A model generated the notes under the pieces. It made no database searches and was not told the DNA's origin. It saw only the letters and a list, made by a program, of their open reading frames with translations. Of a DNA stretch of 64,000 nt, positions 49,779 through 58,583 are shown piece after piece. Position 1 is the first letter of the stretch, and each line of letters starts with the position of its first letter. The DNA comes from Oscillibacter valericigenes (GTDB taxonomy: Bacteria; Bacillota; Clostridia; Oscillospirales; Oscillospiraceae). The position numbers and the translations under genes were made by a program. Location of the stretch: assembly GCF_021531915.1 (NCBI RefSeq), contig NZ_JAFBIV010000004.1, forward strand, positions 1 through 64,000. Reading direction: 5' to 3'.

Positions 49779-50756
49779 TTAGCCGTTGACGTTAGAAGCA
49801 TCGATGACCTTGACGGGAGCGGGGATGACTTCATCAACGGTCTCACCCTGCAGGGTCTTGTAGGCAGCCATGACCGCCTCATAACCCATGGAAGTGGGCT
49901 GCTGAGCAACGGTAGCCTTCACATACTCGTCGCCAGCCTTGATCAGGTCCAGAGCGGAGGCGTTGCCGTCGAAGCCCACGATGGTGACGTCGCTCAGGCC
50001 GGCGTTCTTGCAGGCGTTCATGGCGCCGATAGCGGTATCGTCATTGTGGCAGAACACAACGTCGATCTGATCGCCGAAGGAGCTGATCATATCTTCCATG
50101 GTCTTGGTAGCGCCGTCGGTGGTGTTCTGACCGGACAGAGCAGCCAGGACCGTAACGCCCTTCTCCTCACAGGCCTTCTCATAACCGGAGCGACGCAGGT
50201 TGGAGGTGTTGTCGCCTTCCTGGCCATAGATGATCACAGCGTTGATGTCAGAGCCCAGCTTCTCAACGGCCCAGAGGCCACCCTGATAGGCAGCCTCGTC
50301 GTTCATGGTGCCGACGAAAGAGGTCTGGCCGGCGATACCAACGTTGGTGTCAACAGACAGGACGGGGATACCCTGATCCAGAGCGGCCTGCAGAGCGTTG
50401 GCGGCAGCGCCGGCATCGTTGGGAGCGCAGATGATGGCGTCAACGCCAGCACCGATCTGCTGCTCGATCATAGCGACCTGCTGCTCGATCTCGGACTCAG
50501 CGCCGGGGCCGACAACGGTAACCTTGATGCCCAGCTCAGCGGCAGCCTGGTCACAGCCGTCCTTCACATAGCCCCAATACTCGGAGGCCAGGGTCTTCAG
50601 GACGACAGCGATCTCGATGTCGTCGGCGGGAGTCTCAGCGGGGGTCTCGGTCTCAGCGGGCTTCTCGGCGGGCTTCTCCTCAGTCTTGCTGCCGCCGCAG
50701 GCGACCAGAGACAGGGACATGACCAGTGCGAGGATCAGTGCGAGGAACTTCTTCAT
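49779..50756 (-). CDS. Sugar/polyol ABC transporter substrate-binding lipoprotein
   Basis: 325 residues with lipobox MSLSLVACGG and a Glu/Pro/Thr-rich linker (EKPAEKPAETETPAETPAD). The mature protein is a type I periplasmic-binding fold: IAVVLKTLASEYWGYVKDG, VDAIICAPNDAGAAANALQA, VVFCHNDDTAIGAMNACKNA and IVGFDGNASALDLIKAG. These match ribose/inositol binding proteins such as IbpA-type. It is first in the importer operon, with a promoter at 50849-50878. Confidence 0.93.
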   Translation of the reverse strand: MKKFLALILALVMSLSLVACGGSKTEEKPAEKPAETETPAETPADDIEIAVVLKTLASEYWGYVKDGCDQAAAELGIKVTVVGPGAESEIEQQVAMIEQQIGAGVDAIICAPNDAGAAANALQAALDQGIPVLSVDTNVGIAGQTSFVGTMNDEAAYQGGLWAVEKLGSDINAVIIYGQEGDNTSNLRRSGYEKACEEKGVTVLAALSGQNTTDGATKTMEDMISSFGDQIDVVFCHNDDTAIGAMNACKNAGLSDVTIVGFDGNASALDLIKAGDEYVKATVAQQPTSMGYEAVMAAYKTLQGETVDEVIPAPVKVIDASNVNG

Positions 50757-50848
50757 ACTTCTTTTCTCCTTTTCGAATAATTTCCGGGATTCTGCTACAT
50801 AAAAGAAATCGATTAAATAAACAGTATACCCCGGTGAATGCGAACTTA

Positions 50849-50878
50849 TCCTAGCATAAAAATCACCTCTGCGTCAAT
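50849..50878 (-). promoter_or_regulatory. Candidate promoter of the importer operon
   Basis: TTGACG (50873-50878), 18 bp, TAGGAT (50849-50854) on the minus strand, about 90 bp before the binding-protein start. The rest of 50757-51281 is AT-rich, without a supportable gene. Confidence 0.5.
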
Positions 50879-51147
50879 AGAAGTCGCAAAGTCTGTAACT
50901 TCCCCCGAAGTGCTCCTTTTCTTTTTGTGCAAATTCAACAATTCATTTCATGTAACCGAACAAAACTGTCAAAAAAGTTAACCTGTCTCTTACAAAAATT
51001 TTACATTTTCTCTTTCTTCCGTCACAGCCGCCACTTTCGACAGTCCAGACTGCATTTATTAAGGGGAATTCTTCTGTCACATACATATAAAAACAGAAGA
51101 GCTCTTTGGGCAAATCGGAAAAAATCCGTTTTTATACAGGAAAGCCG

Positions 51148-51176
51148 TTGATTTTTAGGCAAATTGATGGTACTTT
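51148..51176 (+). promoter_or_regulatory. Candidate promoter of iolEBDG
   Basis: TTGATT (51148-51153), 17 bp, TACTTT (51171-51176), about 105 bp ahead of iolE. The match is moderate. No regulator gene is adjacent. Confidence 0.45.
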
Positions 51177-51281
51177 TATTGTTGGCAAAAACGATTGCGT
51201 CTGCGGGTTGTTGTTAATGTATCTGTGGGCGCACACAGACAGCCAGTTTTCACTATTTATTATTGAAGGAGGACGTTTCCT

Positions 51282-52184
51282 ATGTTTGATCCCAAGTCCG
51301 TTTCCCTGGGCATCGCCCCTATCGGCTGGTGCAACGACGATATGCCTGAGCTGGGCGGCGAGAACACCTTCCAGCAGATCGTCAGCGAAATGGCTCTGGC
51401 CGGCTTTACCGGCTGCGAAATTGGCAACAAGTATCCCTCTGACCCCGCTGAGCTGAAGAAGGCCCTGGACCTGCGCGGTATGCGCATCGCCAGCCGCTGG
51501 TATTCTTCCTTCATCCTGACCCGTCCCATCGAGGAGGAGATCGCCGACTTCACCGCCAACCTGGACTTCCTGGCCGCCGTCGGTGCCAACCGCATCAACG
51601 TCAGTGAGCAGAGCTATTCCATCCAGGGCCAGATGGACACCCCCGTCCTCACCGGCGGCCACAAGCACGTCATGAATGACGAGGAGTGGGACCGCTTCTG
51701 CGCCGGTCTGAACACCCTGGGCAAGATCGCCGCCGACCGCGGCTTCAAGCTGTGCTTCCATCATCACATGGGCACTGTGGTCCAGACCTCCGAGGAGACG
51801 GACCGCATGATGGCCAACACCGATCCCCGCTACGTCTTCCTGTGCTATGATACCGGTCACTTCACCTTCGCCGGTGAGGACCCCCTGGCCATGCTGAAGA
51901 AGTATGTGGACCGCGTGGGCCACGTCCATCTGAAGGACATGCGTCTGAGCGTGGTGGAAGAGGTCCGCAAGAACAACTGGAGCTTCCTGCAGGCCGTCCG
52001 CAACGGCTCCTTCACCGTCCCCGGCGACGGCGACGTGGACTTCGACCCCGTGTTCAAGGTGCTGTCCGACGCCGGCTACCAGGGCTGGCTGCTGGTGGAG
52101 GCCGAGCAGGACCCCGCCAAGGCCAATCCTCTGGAGTACGCTATGAAGGGCCGTAAGTACATCCGCGAGCACACCGGGCTTTAA
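51282..52184 (+). CDS. iolE: Myo-inosose-2 dehydratase
   Basis: 300 residues, xylose isomerase-like TIM barrel. The IolE opening is SVSLGIAPIGWCNDDMPELG; metal-site regions are CFHHHMGTVVQT, YDTGHFTFAGEDP and VGHVHLKDMR. It removes water from 2-keto-myo-inositol to give the dihydroxy-dione, the substrate of IolD. GAAGGAGG precedes the ATG. It is first of a plus-strand iol run, separated from iolB by 322 bp of hairpin-rich DNA. Confidence 0.95.
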   Translation: MFDPKSVSLGIAPIGWCNDDMPELGGENTFQQIVSEMALAGFTGCEIGNKYPSDPAELKKALDLRGMRIASRWYSSFILTRPIEEEIADFTANLDFLAAVGANRINVSEQSYSIQGQMDTPVLTGGHKHVMNDEEWDRFCAGLNTLGKIAADRGFKLCFHHHMGTVVQTSEETDRMMANTDPRYVFLCYDTGHFTFAGEDPLAMLKKYVDRVGHVHLKDMRLSVVEEVRKNNWSFLQAVRNGSFTVPGDGDVDFDPVFKVLSDAGYQGWLLVEAEQDPAKANPLEYAMKGRKYIREHTGL

Positions 52185-52506
52185 GCCCTCAAGGGGGAGC
52201 AAGCTCCCCCTTGAGAATCCCCTGCCACCAGTGACATCGGTCACTGGTGAACGCCGCCCCCGGCGGCTGCCCCGACATCATACCGCCGGGTCTGCCGAGG
52301 CCCGTTCCTTTGGGCCGAGGCTGGAGCAATGTATTTTCGCCACGTACAGAAGGTAAATTGCCCCGAAGGGGCAAGAGAATCCCCCCGGAGGGCGCCGCAG
52401 CGAAAATAATTTCATTTTCTTCATTCGCCGCTGGCGAATGAACTGGGGAAACCAGCGCTTTCCCCCAGCCCTTTCCCAATGCTATTCAAAATAGGAGATG
52501 GTTCCG
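52185..52506 (+). other. Hairpin-rich non-coding spacer between iolE and iolB
   Basis: There is no gene in this stretch. It contains CTCAAGGGGGAGC/GCTCCCCCTTGAG (52188-52215), CACCAGTGAC/GTCACTGGTG (52227-52250), TGCCCCGAAGGGGCA (about 52358-52372) and CATTCGCC/GGCGAATG (about 52422-52440). None is followed by a T-run. It may be an inserted repeat or an mRNA-processing segment. Confidence 0.6.
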
Positions 52507-53310
52507 ATGACCTATTTTAACAAAAATTCCGAACTGAAGAACGGCTACAACGCCTATATCGACGCCAACACCGACGATATGGGCACCCAGATGGACGTAG
52601 GCCTGCTGCTGATGGAGGACGGCGACGTCTTTACCTTCGACGAGGCCAACAAGGAGATCGCAGTCCTTCTGTTCTCCGGCAAGGTCACCTATGAGTGGGA
52701 TGGCAAAAAGGTCGAAGCCGACCGCCCCGACTGCTTCCACCATGAGGCCTACTGCCTGCTGGCCGGCAAGGGCACCAAAATCACTCTGACCGCCCACGCC
52801 CACAGCGAACTGTATATCCAGAAGACCCTGAATGACAAGCCCTATGAGGCTGTCATGTACACCCCCGAGACCGTGCAGACCGAGTACAAGGGCTCCGCCG
52901 GCGAGCTGATGGGCTGCATGGAGCGGGAGATCAAGACCTTCTTCGACCTGGACAACGCCCCCTTCTCCAACATGGTCCTGGGCGAGGTGTTGAACCATCC
53001 CGGCAAGTGGTCCTCCTATCCCCCTCATCACCATCCCCAGCCCGAGGTCTATTTCTACCGCTTTGACTATCCCGACGGCTTCGGCGCGGGCTTTGCCAAC
53101 GGTGAGATCTTCAAGACCGGCCACAATGGCCTGGCTGTCATCAACCACGGCTTCCACTCCCAGACCGCCGCGCCCGGCTACGCCATGTGCTACGCCTGGG
53201 GCATCCGTCATCTGGACGGCGATCCCTGGGACAAGACCCGCATTGACGATCCCGAGCACGCCTGGCTGTGGAAGGCCGACGCCAATGACCACATCTATCC
53301 CAATCATTGA
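52507..53310 (+). CDS. iolB: 5-deoxy-glucuronate isomerase
   Basis: 267 residues, double cupin. Metal-binding histidines are in YPPHHHPQPEVYFYRF and NHGFHSQTAAPG; the N-terminal cupin has KEIAVLLFSGKVTYEW. It converts 5-deoxy-glucuronate to 2-deoxy-5-ke-gluconate in inositol breakdown. The ATG at 52507 is preferred, as AGGAG touches the earlier one at 52498. iolD follows after 17 bp. Confidence 0.95.
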   Translation: MTYFNKNSELKNGYNAYIDANTDDMGTQMDVGLLLMEDGDVFTFDEANKEIAVLLFSGKVTYEWDGKKVEADRPDCFHHEAYCLLAGKGTKITLTAHAHSELYIQKTLNDKPYEAVMYTPETVQTEYKGSAGELMGCMEREIKTFFDLDNAPFSNMVLGEVLNHPGKWSSYPPHHHPQPEVYFYRFDYPDGFGAGFANGEIFKTGHNGLAVINHGFHSQTAAPGYAMCYAWGIRHLDGDPWDKTRIDDPEHAWLWKADANDHIYPNH

Positions 53311-53327
53311 CAGGAGGTAAGATTCCC

Positions 53328-55256
53328 ATGAAAACCGTACGTTTGACCATGGCTCAGGCCCTGGTCCGGTTCCTGGAGAACCAGTACATCGAAGTGGACG
53401 GCGTCCAGACTCCCTTTGTCCACGGCGTGTTCATCATCCCCGGCCACGGTAACGTGGTTGGTCTCGGTCAGGCTCTGACCCAGGAAGCCAAGAAGATGAA
53501 GATCTATCATGGCCAGAACGAGCAGGGCATGGCTCAGGCAGCCGTTGCTTTTGCAGCACAGACCAAGCGTAAGCAGATCTGCGTGGCTACCTCTTCTGTG
53601 GGCCCCGGCGCTGCCAACATGGTCACCGCCTGCGGTACCGCTACCGCCAACAATCTGCCTCTGCTGGTTCTGCCCGGCGACACCTATGCCTGCCGTCAGC
53701 CCGATCCCGTTCTGCAGCAGGTCGAGCACACCAACTCTCTGGCTACCACCACCAATGATGCTTTCAAGGCTGTCTGCCGTTACTGGGATCGTATCGTCCG
53801 CCCCGAGCAGCTGATGAGCGCCATGCTCTCCGCTTTCCGCGTGCTGACCGATCCCGCCAACACCGGCGCTGTCTGCATTGCCCTGCCTCAGGATGTTGAG
53901 GGCGAGGCTTATGATTATCCCGTTTCCTTCCTGGCCAAGCGTGTCTGGCGTCTGGAGCGCCGTCCCGCAACCGAGGTTGCCCTGGACGAGGCTGCTGAGG
54001 CCATCAAGAAGGCTAAGCGCCCCCTGATGATCTGCGGCGGCGGCGTTCGCTACTCCGAGGCTCATGCCGAGTTCCTGCACTTCGCAGAGACTCTGGGCAT
54101 CCCCTACGGCGAGACCCAGTCCGGCAAGTCCGCTACCGACTGGATGAATCCTCTGAATCTGGGCGGTCTGGGTACCACCGGCTGCTCCGCTGCCAACGAG
54201 ATCGCCCGCAAGGCTGACCTGGTCATCGGTGTCGGCACCCGCTACACCGACTTCACCACCGCTTCCCGCTGGCTGTTCAAGGACACCTGCAAGTTCGTCA
54301 ACATCAATGTGTCTGAGTTCCAGGCTCTGAAGCTGGATGCCGTTCCCGTGGTTGCCGACGCCAAGGAAGCTCTGCCCCGTCTGGAGGCTAAGCTGGCCGG
54401 CTACAAACCCGCTTACAAGGACGAGGTCAAGGTCGCCAAGGAAAAGTGGCTGGAGGAGCTGAATCGTCTGGACAGCATTGTCTATTCTGAGAAGAAGTCC
54501 TGGAAGCCCGAGATCAACGACGCGAACCGCAGTTCCGTTGAGCGTTATGCCAAGGATGTGAAGTCCACTCTGTGCCAGACCACCGTTCTGGGTGCCATCA
54601 ACCACTTCATGAGCGAGGGTGACGTGGCTATCGGTGCTGCCGGCTCTCTGCCCGGCGATATGCAGCGTATGTGGCGTCCCACCGGCATCGACACCTATAA
54701 CATGGAATATGGCTACTCCACCATGGGTTACGAGATCGCCGGCGCTCTGGGCGTGAAGCTGGCCATCGGTGACAAGCGCGAAGTCTACGCATTCTGCGGC
54801 GACGGCAGCTTCAATATGCTGCACGGTGAGATCATCACCGCTCTGATGGAGCACAAGAAGATCAATATCTGCCTGTTCGACAACGCCTCCTTCGGCTGCA
54901 TCAACAACCTGCAGGTCGGTCACGGCAACCTGACTCTGTGCACGGAGCTGCGTCAGCGCAACAAGGACGGCCTGTTCGGTGACTTCCTGAACATTGACTA
55001 CGCCAAGGTTGCCGAGGGCTACGGCTGCAAGGGTTACACCATCCGCACCATGGACGAGCTGATGGCTGCTCTGGAAGACGCCAAGAAGGTCAAGAATGTT
55101 CCCGTGCTGTTCGACATCAAGGTTCTGCCCAAGACCATGACCGATGGTTACAGCTCCTGGTGGCGCGTGGGCGATACCGAGGTTTCCGAGCGCGAGGAGA
55201 ACGTCGCCTGCTACAACGACATGTTGGCTCACCTGAAGGACGCCCGCAAGTATTGA
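53328..55256 (+). CDS. iolD: 3D-(3,5/4)-trihydroxycyclohexane-1,2-dione hydrolase
   Basis: 642 residues, thiamine diphosphate enzyme. The ThDP glutamate lies in the YHGQNEQGMAQAAVAFA region. The central domain has PLMICGGGVRYSEAH, and the C-terminal ThDP/Mg motif is GDGSFNMLHGEIITAL...NASFGCIN. It opens the inositol-derived ring to 5-deoxy-glucuronate. AGGAGGTAAGATTCCC sets the start. Codon use is biased as in strongly expressed genes. A short GGGGCGGTG/CACCGCCCC hairpin follows. Confidence 0.97.
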   Translation: MKTVRLTMAQALVRFLENQYIEVDGVQTPFVHGVFIIPGHGNVVGLGQALTQEAKKMKIYHGQNEQGMAQAAVAFAAQTKRKQICVATSSVGPGAANMVTACGTATANNLPLLVLPGDTYACRQPDPVLQQVEHTNSLATTTNDAFKAVCRYWDRIVRPEQLMSAMLSAFRVLTDPANTGAVCIALPQDVEGEAYDYPVSFLAKRVWRLERRPATEVALDEAAEAIKKAKRPLMICGGGVRYSEAHAEFLHFAETLGIPYGETQSGKSATDWMNPLNLGGLGTTGCSAANEIARKADLVIGVGTRYTDFTTASRWLFKDTCKFVNINVSEFQALKLDAVPVVADAKEALPRLEAKLAGYKPAYKDEVKVAKEKWLEELNRLDSIVYSEKKSWKPEINDANRSSVERYAKDVKSTLCQTTVLGAINHFMSEGDVAIGAAGSLPGDMQRMWRPTGIDTYNMEYGYSTMGYEIAGALGVKLAIGDKREVYAFCGDGSFNMLHGEIITALMEHKKINICLFDNASFGCINNLQVGHGNLTLCTELRQRNKDGLFGDFLNIDYAKVAEGYGCKGYTIRTMDELMAALEDAKKVKNVPVLFDIKVLPKTMTDGYSSWWRVGDTEVSEREENVACYNDMLAHLKDARKY

Positions 55257-55343
55257 TCCCCGCAGGGGCGGTGTCCTCACCGCCCCTAGCTGAAATATGA
55301 AAATCCTACCATTTTAATATAAGAGAAAAGGAAGGTAATTATC

Positions 55344-56381
55344 ATGGATAAGGTTCTGAAAATCGGTATCATCGGCTGCGGTGCCATCGGCAAGGATCAT
55401 TGCCGCCGCATCATTGAGACTGTCCCCGGCGCCACCGTCGTGGCTGTCTCTGACTATGTGGCCGCCGCCGCTGACGACACCGCTGCCAAGTACGGCATCA
55501 AGTCCTACGGCAACGACTGCGACGGCATGATCAAGGACCCCGACGTTGAGGCCGTTGTCATCACCTCCATCGACCCCACCCATCATGACTACGTCATGAA
55601 GACCCTGGCCGAGGAGAAGTGGTGCTTCTGCGAGAAGCCCCTGTCCCAGAACGCCAAGGACTGCGAGGAGATCATCAACCGCGAGCTGGAGATCGGCAAG
55701 CGTCTGGTCCAGGTGGGCTTCATGCGTCACTATGACCGCGGCTACGCCGAGATGAAGCGCATCATCGACTCCGGCGAGCTGGGCGCTCCCCTGGTCATCA
55801 AGGCCTGCCACCGCAACGTGGCTCAGGGCCCGGGCTTCAAGACCGAGAACGGCGTGACCAACGTGGCCATCCACGAGCTGGACATCTGCCGCTGGCTGCT
55901 GGACGACGAGTACGAGGACGTGCAGTGCGTCAAGGTCCGTCAGTCCGCCAACTCCGACAAGGGCTATGACAACCCCCAGGTCATGCTGATGCGCACCAAG
56001 AAGGGCTGCTTCATCGACGTGGAGGTCCAGGTCGCCGACGGTTACGGCTATGACATCCAGTGCGAGGTCGTCTGCGAGAACGGCACCGTCAAGCTGCCCG
56101 ATCCCTACGCTGTGGTCCGTCGCTCTCGTCCCCAGGGCTGGGACAGCCTGAATCCCGCCGAGTCCATGCCCATCATGACCGACTGGAAGGAGCGCTTCAT
56201 CGAGGCCTACGACATCGAGTTCTGCAAGTGGGTCGAGTCCGTCCACGCCGGCAAGCTGACCGGTCCCTCCTCCTGGGACGGCTATGTTGCCTGCGTTGCC
56301 GGTGACGCTCTGAACGCTTCCCGTGGCACCTCTCAGTTCCTGAAGGTGGAGACCATGGAGAAGCCCGAGATGTACAAGTAA
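55344..56381 (+). CDS. iolG: Inositol 2-dehydrogenase, Gfo/Idh/MocA family
   Basis: 345 residues. IGIIGCGAIGKDHCRRI is the NAD-binding loop, CEKPLSQNAKDC carries the catalytic Lys, and VTNVAIHELDICRWLLDDE carries the Asp/His pair. It catalyses the first step, myo-inositol to scyllo-inosose. It closes the iolEBD run and is followed by a strong terminator (56405-56440). The later steps (iolC kinase, iolJ aldolase, iolA) are missing here. Confidence 0.94.
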   Translation: MDKVLKIGIIGCGAIGKDHCRRIIETVPGATVVAVSDYVAAAADDTAAKYGIKSYGNDCDGMIKDPDVEAVVITSIDPTHHDYVMKTLAEEKWCFCEKPLSQNAKDCEEIINRELEIGKRLVQVGFMRHYDRGYAEMKRIIDSGELGAPLVIKACHRNVAQGPGFKTENGVTNVAIHELDICRWLLDDEYEDVQCVKVRQSANSDKGYDNPQVMLMRTKKGCFIDVEVQVADGYGYDIQCEVVCENGTVKLPDPYAVVRRSRPQGWDSLNPAESMPIMTDWKERFIEAYDIEFCKWVESVHAGKLTGPSSWDGYVACVAGDALNASRGTSQFLKVETMEKPEMYK

Positions 56382-56404
56382 TTCCATTTTCCATCAGCAC
56401 TTCA

Positions 56405-56440
56405 AACGGCGGAGCAGCCTGGCTGCTCCGCCGTTTTATG
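56405..56440 (+). terminator. Terminator of the iol operon
   Basis: AACGGCGGAGCAGCC/GGCTGCTCCGCCGTT stem with a TTT tail. Confidence 0.85.
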
Positions 56441-56507
56441 CCTGCTGTCTCAAATTGACTATCCGCCATCGCCGTAATATACTAAAAAAAACAATGGAGG
56501 TGTGCCC

Positions 56508-56897
56508 ATGAAACGAAACCGCGTCATCCTTTTCACGATTGTCGCCCTTCTGCTTTCGGGATCACTGGCCTATCTGCTGATCCCCGCCAACGCGGTATCC
56601 GGTACATATCGGATTCACCAGGTGGAACAGGACGGCCGCTATATCACAGAGGATTTGGAGCCAGCCGCATTGGAAAACCTGGCAGCCCTAGTGTCCCGAG
56701 CCAAGTGTCGCCGCTGGTCAAACCCGCTGGGCGCTCACCCTGTCAAGGGCAGCATCTGCATCCACGGCATGGATGACAACGGCCCTTGCTTTTTCTACCT
56801 GGTGGGAAGTACTGGCCGTTATTCGGTAAATGACCATGAATTGATTCGCGGAGAGCAGCTTCTGGAGCAGGTACAGGACCTGTTGAATACCCCATGA
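56508..56897 (+). CDS. Small exported protein of unknown function
   Basis: 129 residues from MKRNRVILFTIVALLLSGSL, with one N-terminal helix or signal anchor and no lipobox. The mature part (GTYRIHQVEQDGRYITEDLE, KGSICIHGMDDNGPCFFYLV) looks beta-rich with two or three cysteines. GGAGGTG is well placed before the ATG at 56508. No family recognised. Confidence 0.65.
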   Translation: MKRNRVILFTIVALLLSGSLAYLLIPANAVSGTYRIHQVEQDGRYITEDLEPAALENLAALVSRAKCRRWSNPLGAHPVKGSICIHGMDDNGPCFFYLVGSTGRYSVNDHELIRGEQLLEQVQDLLNTP

Positions 56898-56927
56898 AAA
56901 AACGGGCCGGATGGCCCGTTTTTTATT
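56894..56927. terminator. Terminator between convergent genes
   Basis: AAAACGGGCC-GGAT-GGCCCGTTTT stem with a TTTTTT tail on the plus strand and CATGGGG beyond on the minus side. Confidence 0.85.
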
Positions 56928-57873
56928 CAATCTCAATATGTACCGACTCATGGAACTCCGGCTCCACCAGGCCAGGGATCTCCACGGCGTCCGTGAACCG
57001 CACGTCTCCCACACACTCTTTCAGGAGGCTGACGATGTAGGGGTGGGGACGCTCATCCGGTCGCCGTGCCGCCACGCACACCACCGCCGTCTTGGGCCGC
57101 AGCATCTTCAGCAGCTTCCGGGTGGTGGAGGACAACGACGCGTGATGGGGCACCTTCAAAATATCGCAGGGGGTGGCCGTGGCCGTCTCCCACATGTGGG
57201 CGTAGGCGTCGCCCCCCAGCACGATCTCTTTACCGTGATAGTACAGCCGCTGCCGCAGGCTGGCCACATTCATGGACTTGGCCCAGTGGATCAGATCATA
57301 TCCGTTCCGCTCGCCCCGGTAGGCGGCGTCGTACACTTCCTTCTGCCGGGGATACAGGGCCGGCTCACCGAAGAGGACATCCATGCTCAGGTCCTCGGTC
57401 AGGTGCAGAGTCTCCATCCGGTCTCCGGCAAATTCCACGATCTCCCGGATGCGGTCTCCCTGCCGCCGCAGGGGTTGGACATACATATCCACGCAGCGCA
57501 GCAGGTTTCGGGCTGCCTTGGGCAGGCCGTTGTCCCCGTCCGGGTCCAGAGCAGGAGCATCCGCAGGCGGCGCATAGGGAGTCATCAAACGATCTACCGT
57601 CACTGCGTCCAGTACCCGGCTCAGACCGCCCACATGGTCCCGGTGGAAATGGGTCAGCAGCAGGATATCCAGATGGTCCACTCCCTGCTGTTTCAGGAAG
57701 TCTCCCGCGTAAATACGTTGGGAGCGGGGGTCCAGCTCCTGGGCGTGGTCGTCACGTACCAGGTTGTCATGGCCGCAGTCCACCAGCATGGCAAACCGCT
57801 GCGCTCCCTCCTTCATCTCCCGCACCAGGATGGAATCGCCGTTGCCAACGTTGATGAAATCCAGTACCAGCAT
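56923..57873 (-). CDS. MBL-fold hydrolase, ComEC C-terminal-like
   Basis: 316 residues. Metallo-beta-lactamase motif LLLTHFHRDHVGGLSR, opening MLVLDFINVGNGDSILV and later VPHHASLSST and GGDAYAH. This is the pattern of the competence nuclease domain of ComEC and its free homologues, but without a membrane channel. No signal peptide. The substrate could be a phosphodiester; the role is unknown. Monocistronic, divergent from moaE. Confidence 0.85.
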   Translation of the reverse strand: MLVLDFINVGNGDSILVREMKEGAQRFAMLVDCGHDNLVRDDHAQELDPRSQRIYAGDFLKQQGVDHLDILLLTHFHRDHVGGLSRVLDAVTVDRLMTPYAPPADAPALDPDGDNGLPKAARNLLRCVDMYVQPLRRQGDRIREIVEFAGDRMETLHLTEDLSMDVLFGEPALYPRQKEVYDAAYRGERNGYDLIHWAKSMNVASLRQRLYYHGKEIVLGGDAYAHMWETATATPCDILKVPHHASLSSTTRKLLKMLRPKTAVVCVAARRPDERPHPYIVSLLKECVGDVRFTDAVEIPGLVEPEFHESVHIEIE

Positions 57874-58025
57874 ATACCAGTTCCCCCTGCCCGTTTATTG
57901 ATAATACGATACCACAGTTGCCCCACAGCGGCAACGAAAAAACACATCCGGCCCCTCCAAAAATTTGTACTGAATTTTGTCATCCTGACGAAGACAAAGG
58001 GCTGTTTTCAGGAGCGGAAATGTCC

Positions 58026-58054
58026 TTGCCAACAGATGATGTTTTCTTTATAAT
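58026..58054 (+). promoter_or_regulatory. Promoter of moaE
   Basis: TTGCCA (58026-58031), 17 bp, TATAAT (58049-58054), 27 bp before the ATG. Confidence 0.6.
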
Positions 58055-58081
58055 AGTCCTATCAAACGCAGGGAGGTCGCT

Positions 58082-58480
58082 ATGAAGCAGCAGACAAATA
58101 TTCCCTCCATGGACGCATGGATCAAAGAGGCAAAATCCGCTCCCAATGCCGATCAGGTAGGCATGTACCTGTTCCACAATGGCGTTGTACGGGGTACAGC
58201 CAAGGCCCAGGTTCGCCTGGGGCAGCAGGATACGGCCCCCGTCACCGGCATGGTGTTCTCTTATGATCAGGAGAAGGTGGACGCCGCCGTGGAGGCCGCC
58301 TACCGGCTGGAGGGCATCTATTATATTAAGGTATGGCTCAACCAGGGTGCGCTCCAAGTAGGCGATGACATCATGTACGTGCTGGTGGGCGGCGACATTC
58401 GCCCTCATGTGGTGGATGGCCTGCAATTCCTGGTAGAGCGACTCAAGACCCAGTGCGTCACGGAGACGGAGCTGCACTGA
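58082..58480 (+). CDS. moaE: MoaE-like molybdopterin synthase subunit
   Basis: 132 residues. NGVVRGTAKAQVRLG with GMVFSYDQEKVDAAVEAAY and VGDDIMYVLVGGDIRPHVVD fits the short MoaE-like group of Clostridia. Canonical MoaE converts precursor Z to molybdopterin with MoaD. No other moa gene is nearby. It matches in theme with the yedF operon, because selenium-dependent molybdenum hydroxylases need this cofactor, but the link is inference. Confidence 0.8.
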   Translation: MKQQTNIPSMDAWIKEAKSAPNADQVGMYLFHNGVVRGTAKAQVRLGQQDTAPVTGMVFSYDQEKVDAAVEAAYRLEGIYYIKVWLNQGALQVGDDIMYVLVGGDIRPHVVDGLQFLVERLKTQCVTETELH

Positions 58481-58537
58481 GGCAAAGCCGTTTATTCTGG
58501 CAGCCCGAGCGCCAGCAAATACATCTATATAGATTTC

Positions 58538-58572
58538 AAGGGAGCTGACTTGTGCGTCAGCTCCCTTGTCCT
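58538..58572. terminator. Terminator between moaE and dapH
   Basis: GGGAGCTGACTTGTGCGTCAGCTCCC stem with TTGTCC on the plus side and TTGAAATC on the minus side; it lies between the convergent genes. Confidence 0.7.
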
Positions 58573-58583
58573 TATATGTGCGC

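Noticed and set aside
53304-55280. Long minus-strand frame across iolD
   Set aside because: Its composition (Gly/Leu/His/Val runs) is that of an antisense shadow. iolD has all the ThDP motifs on the plus strand.
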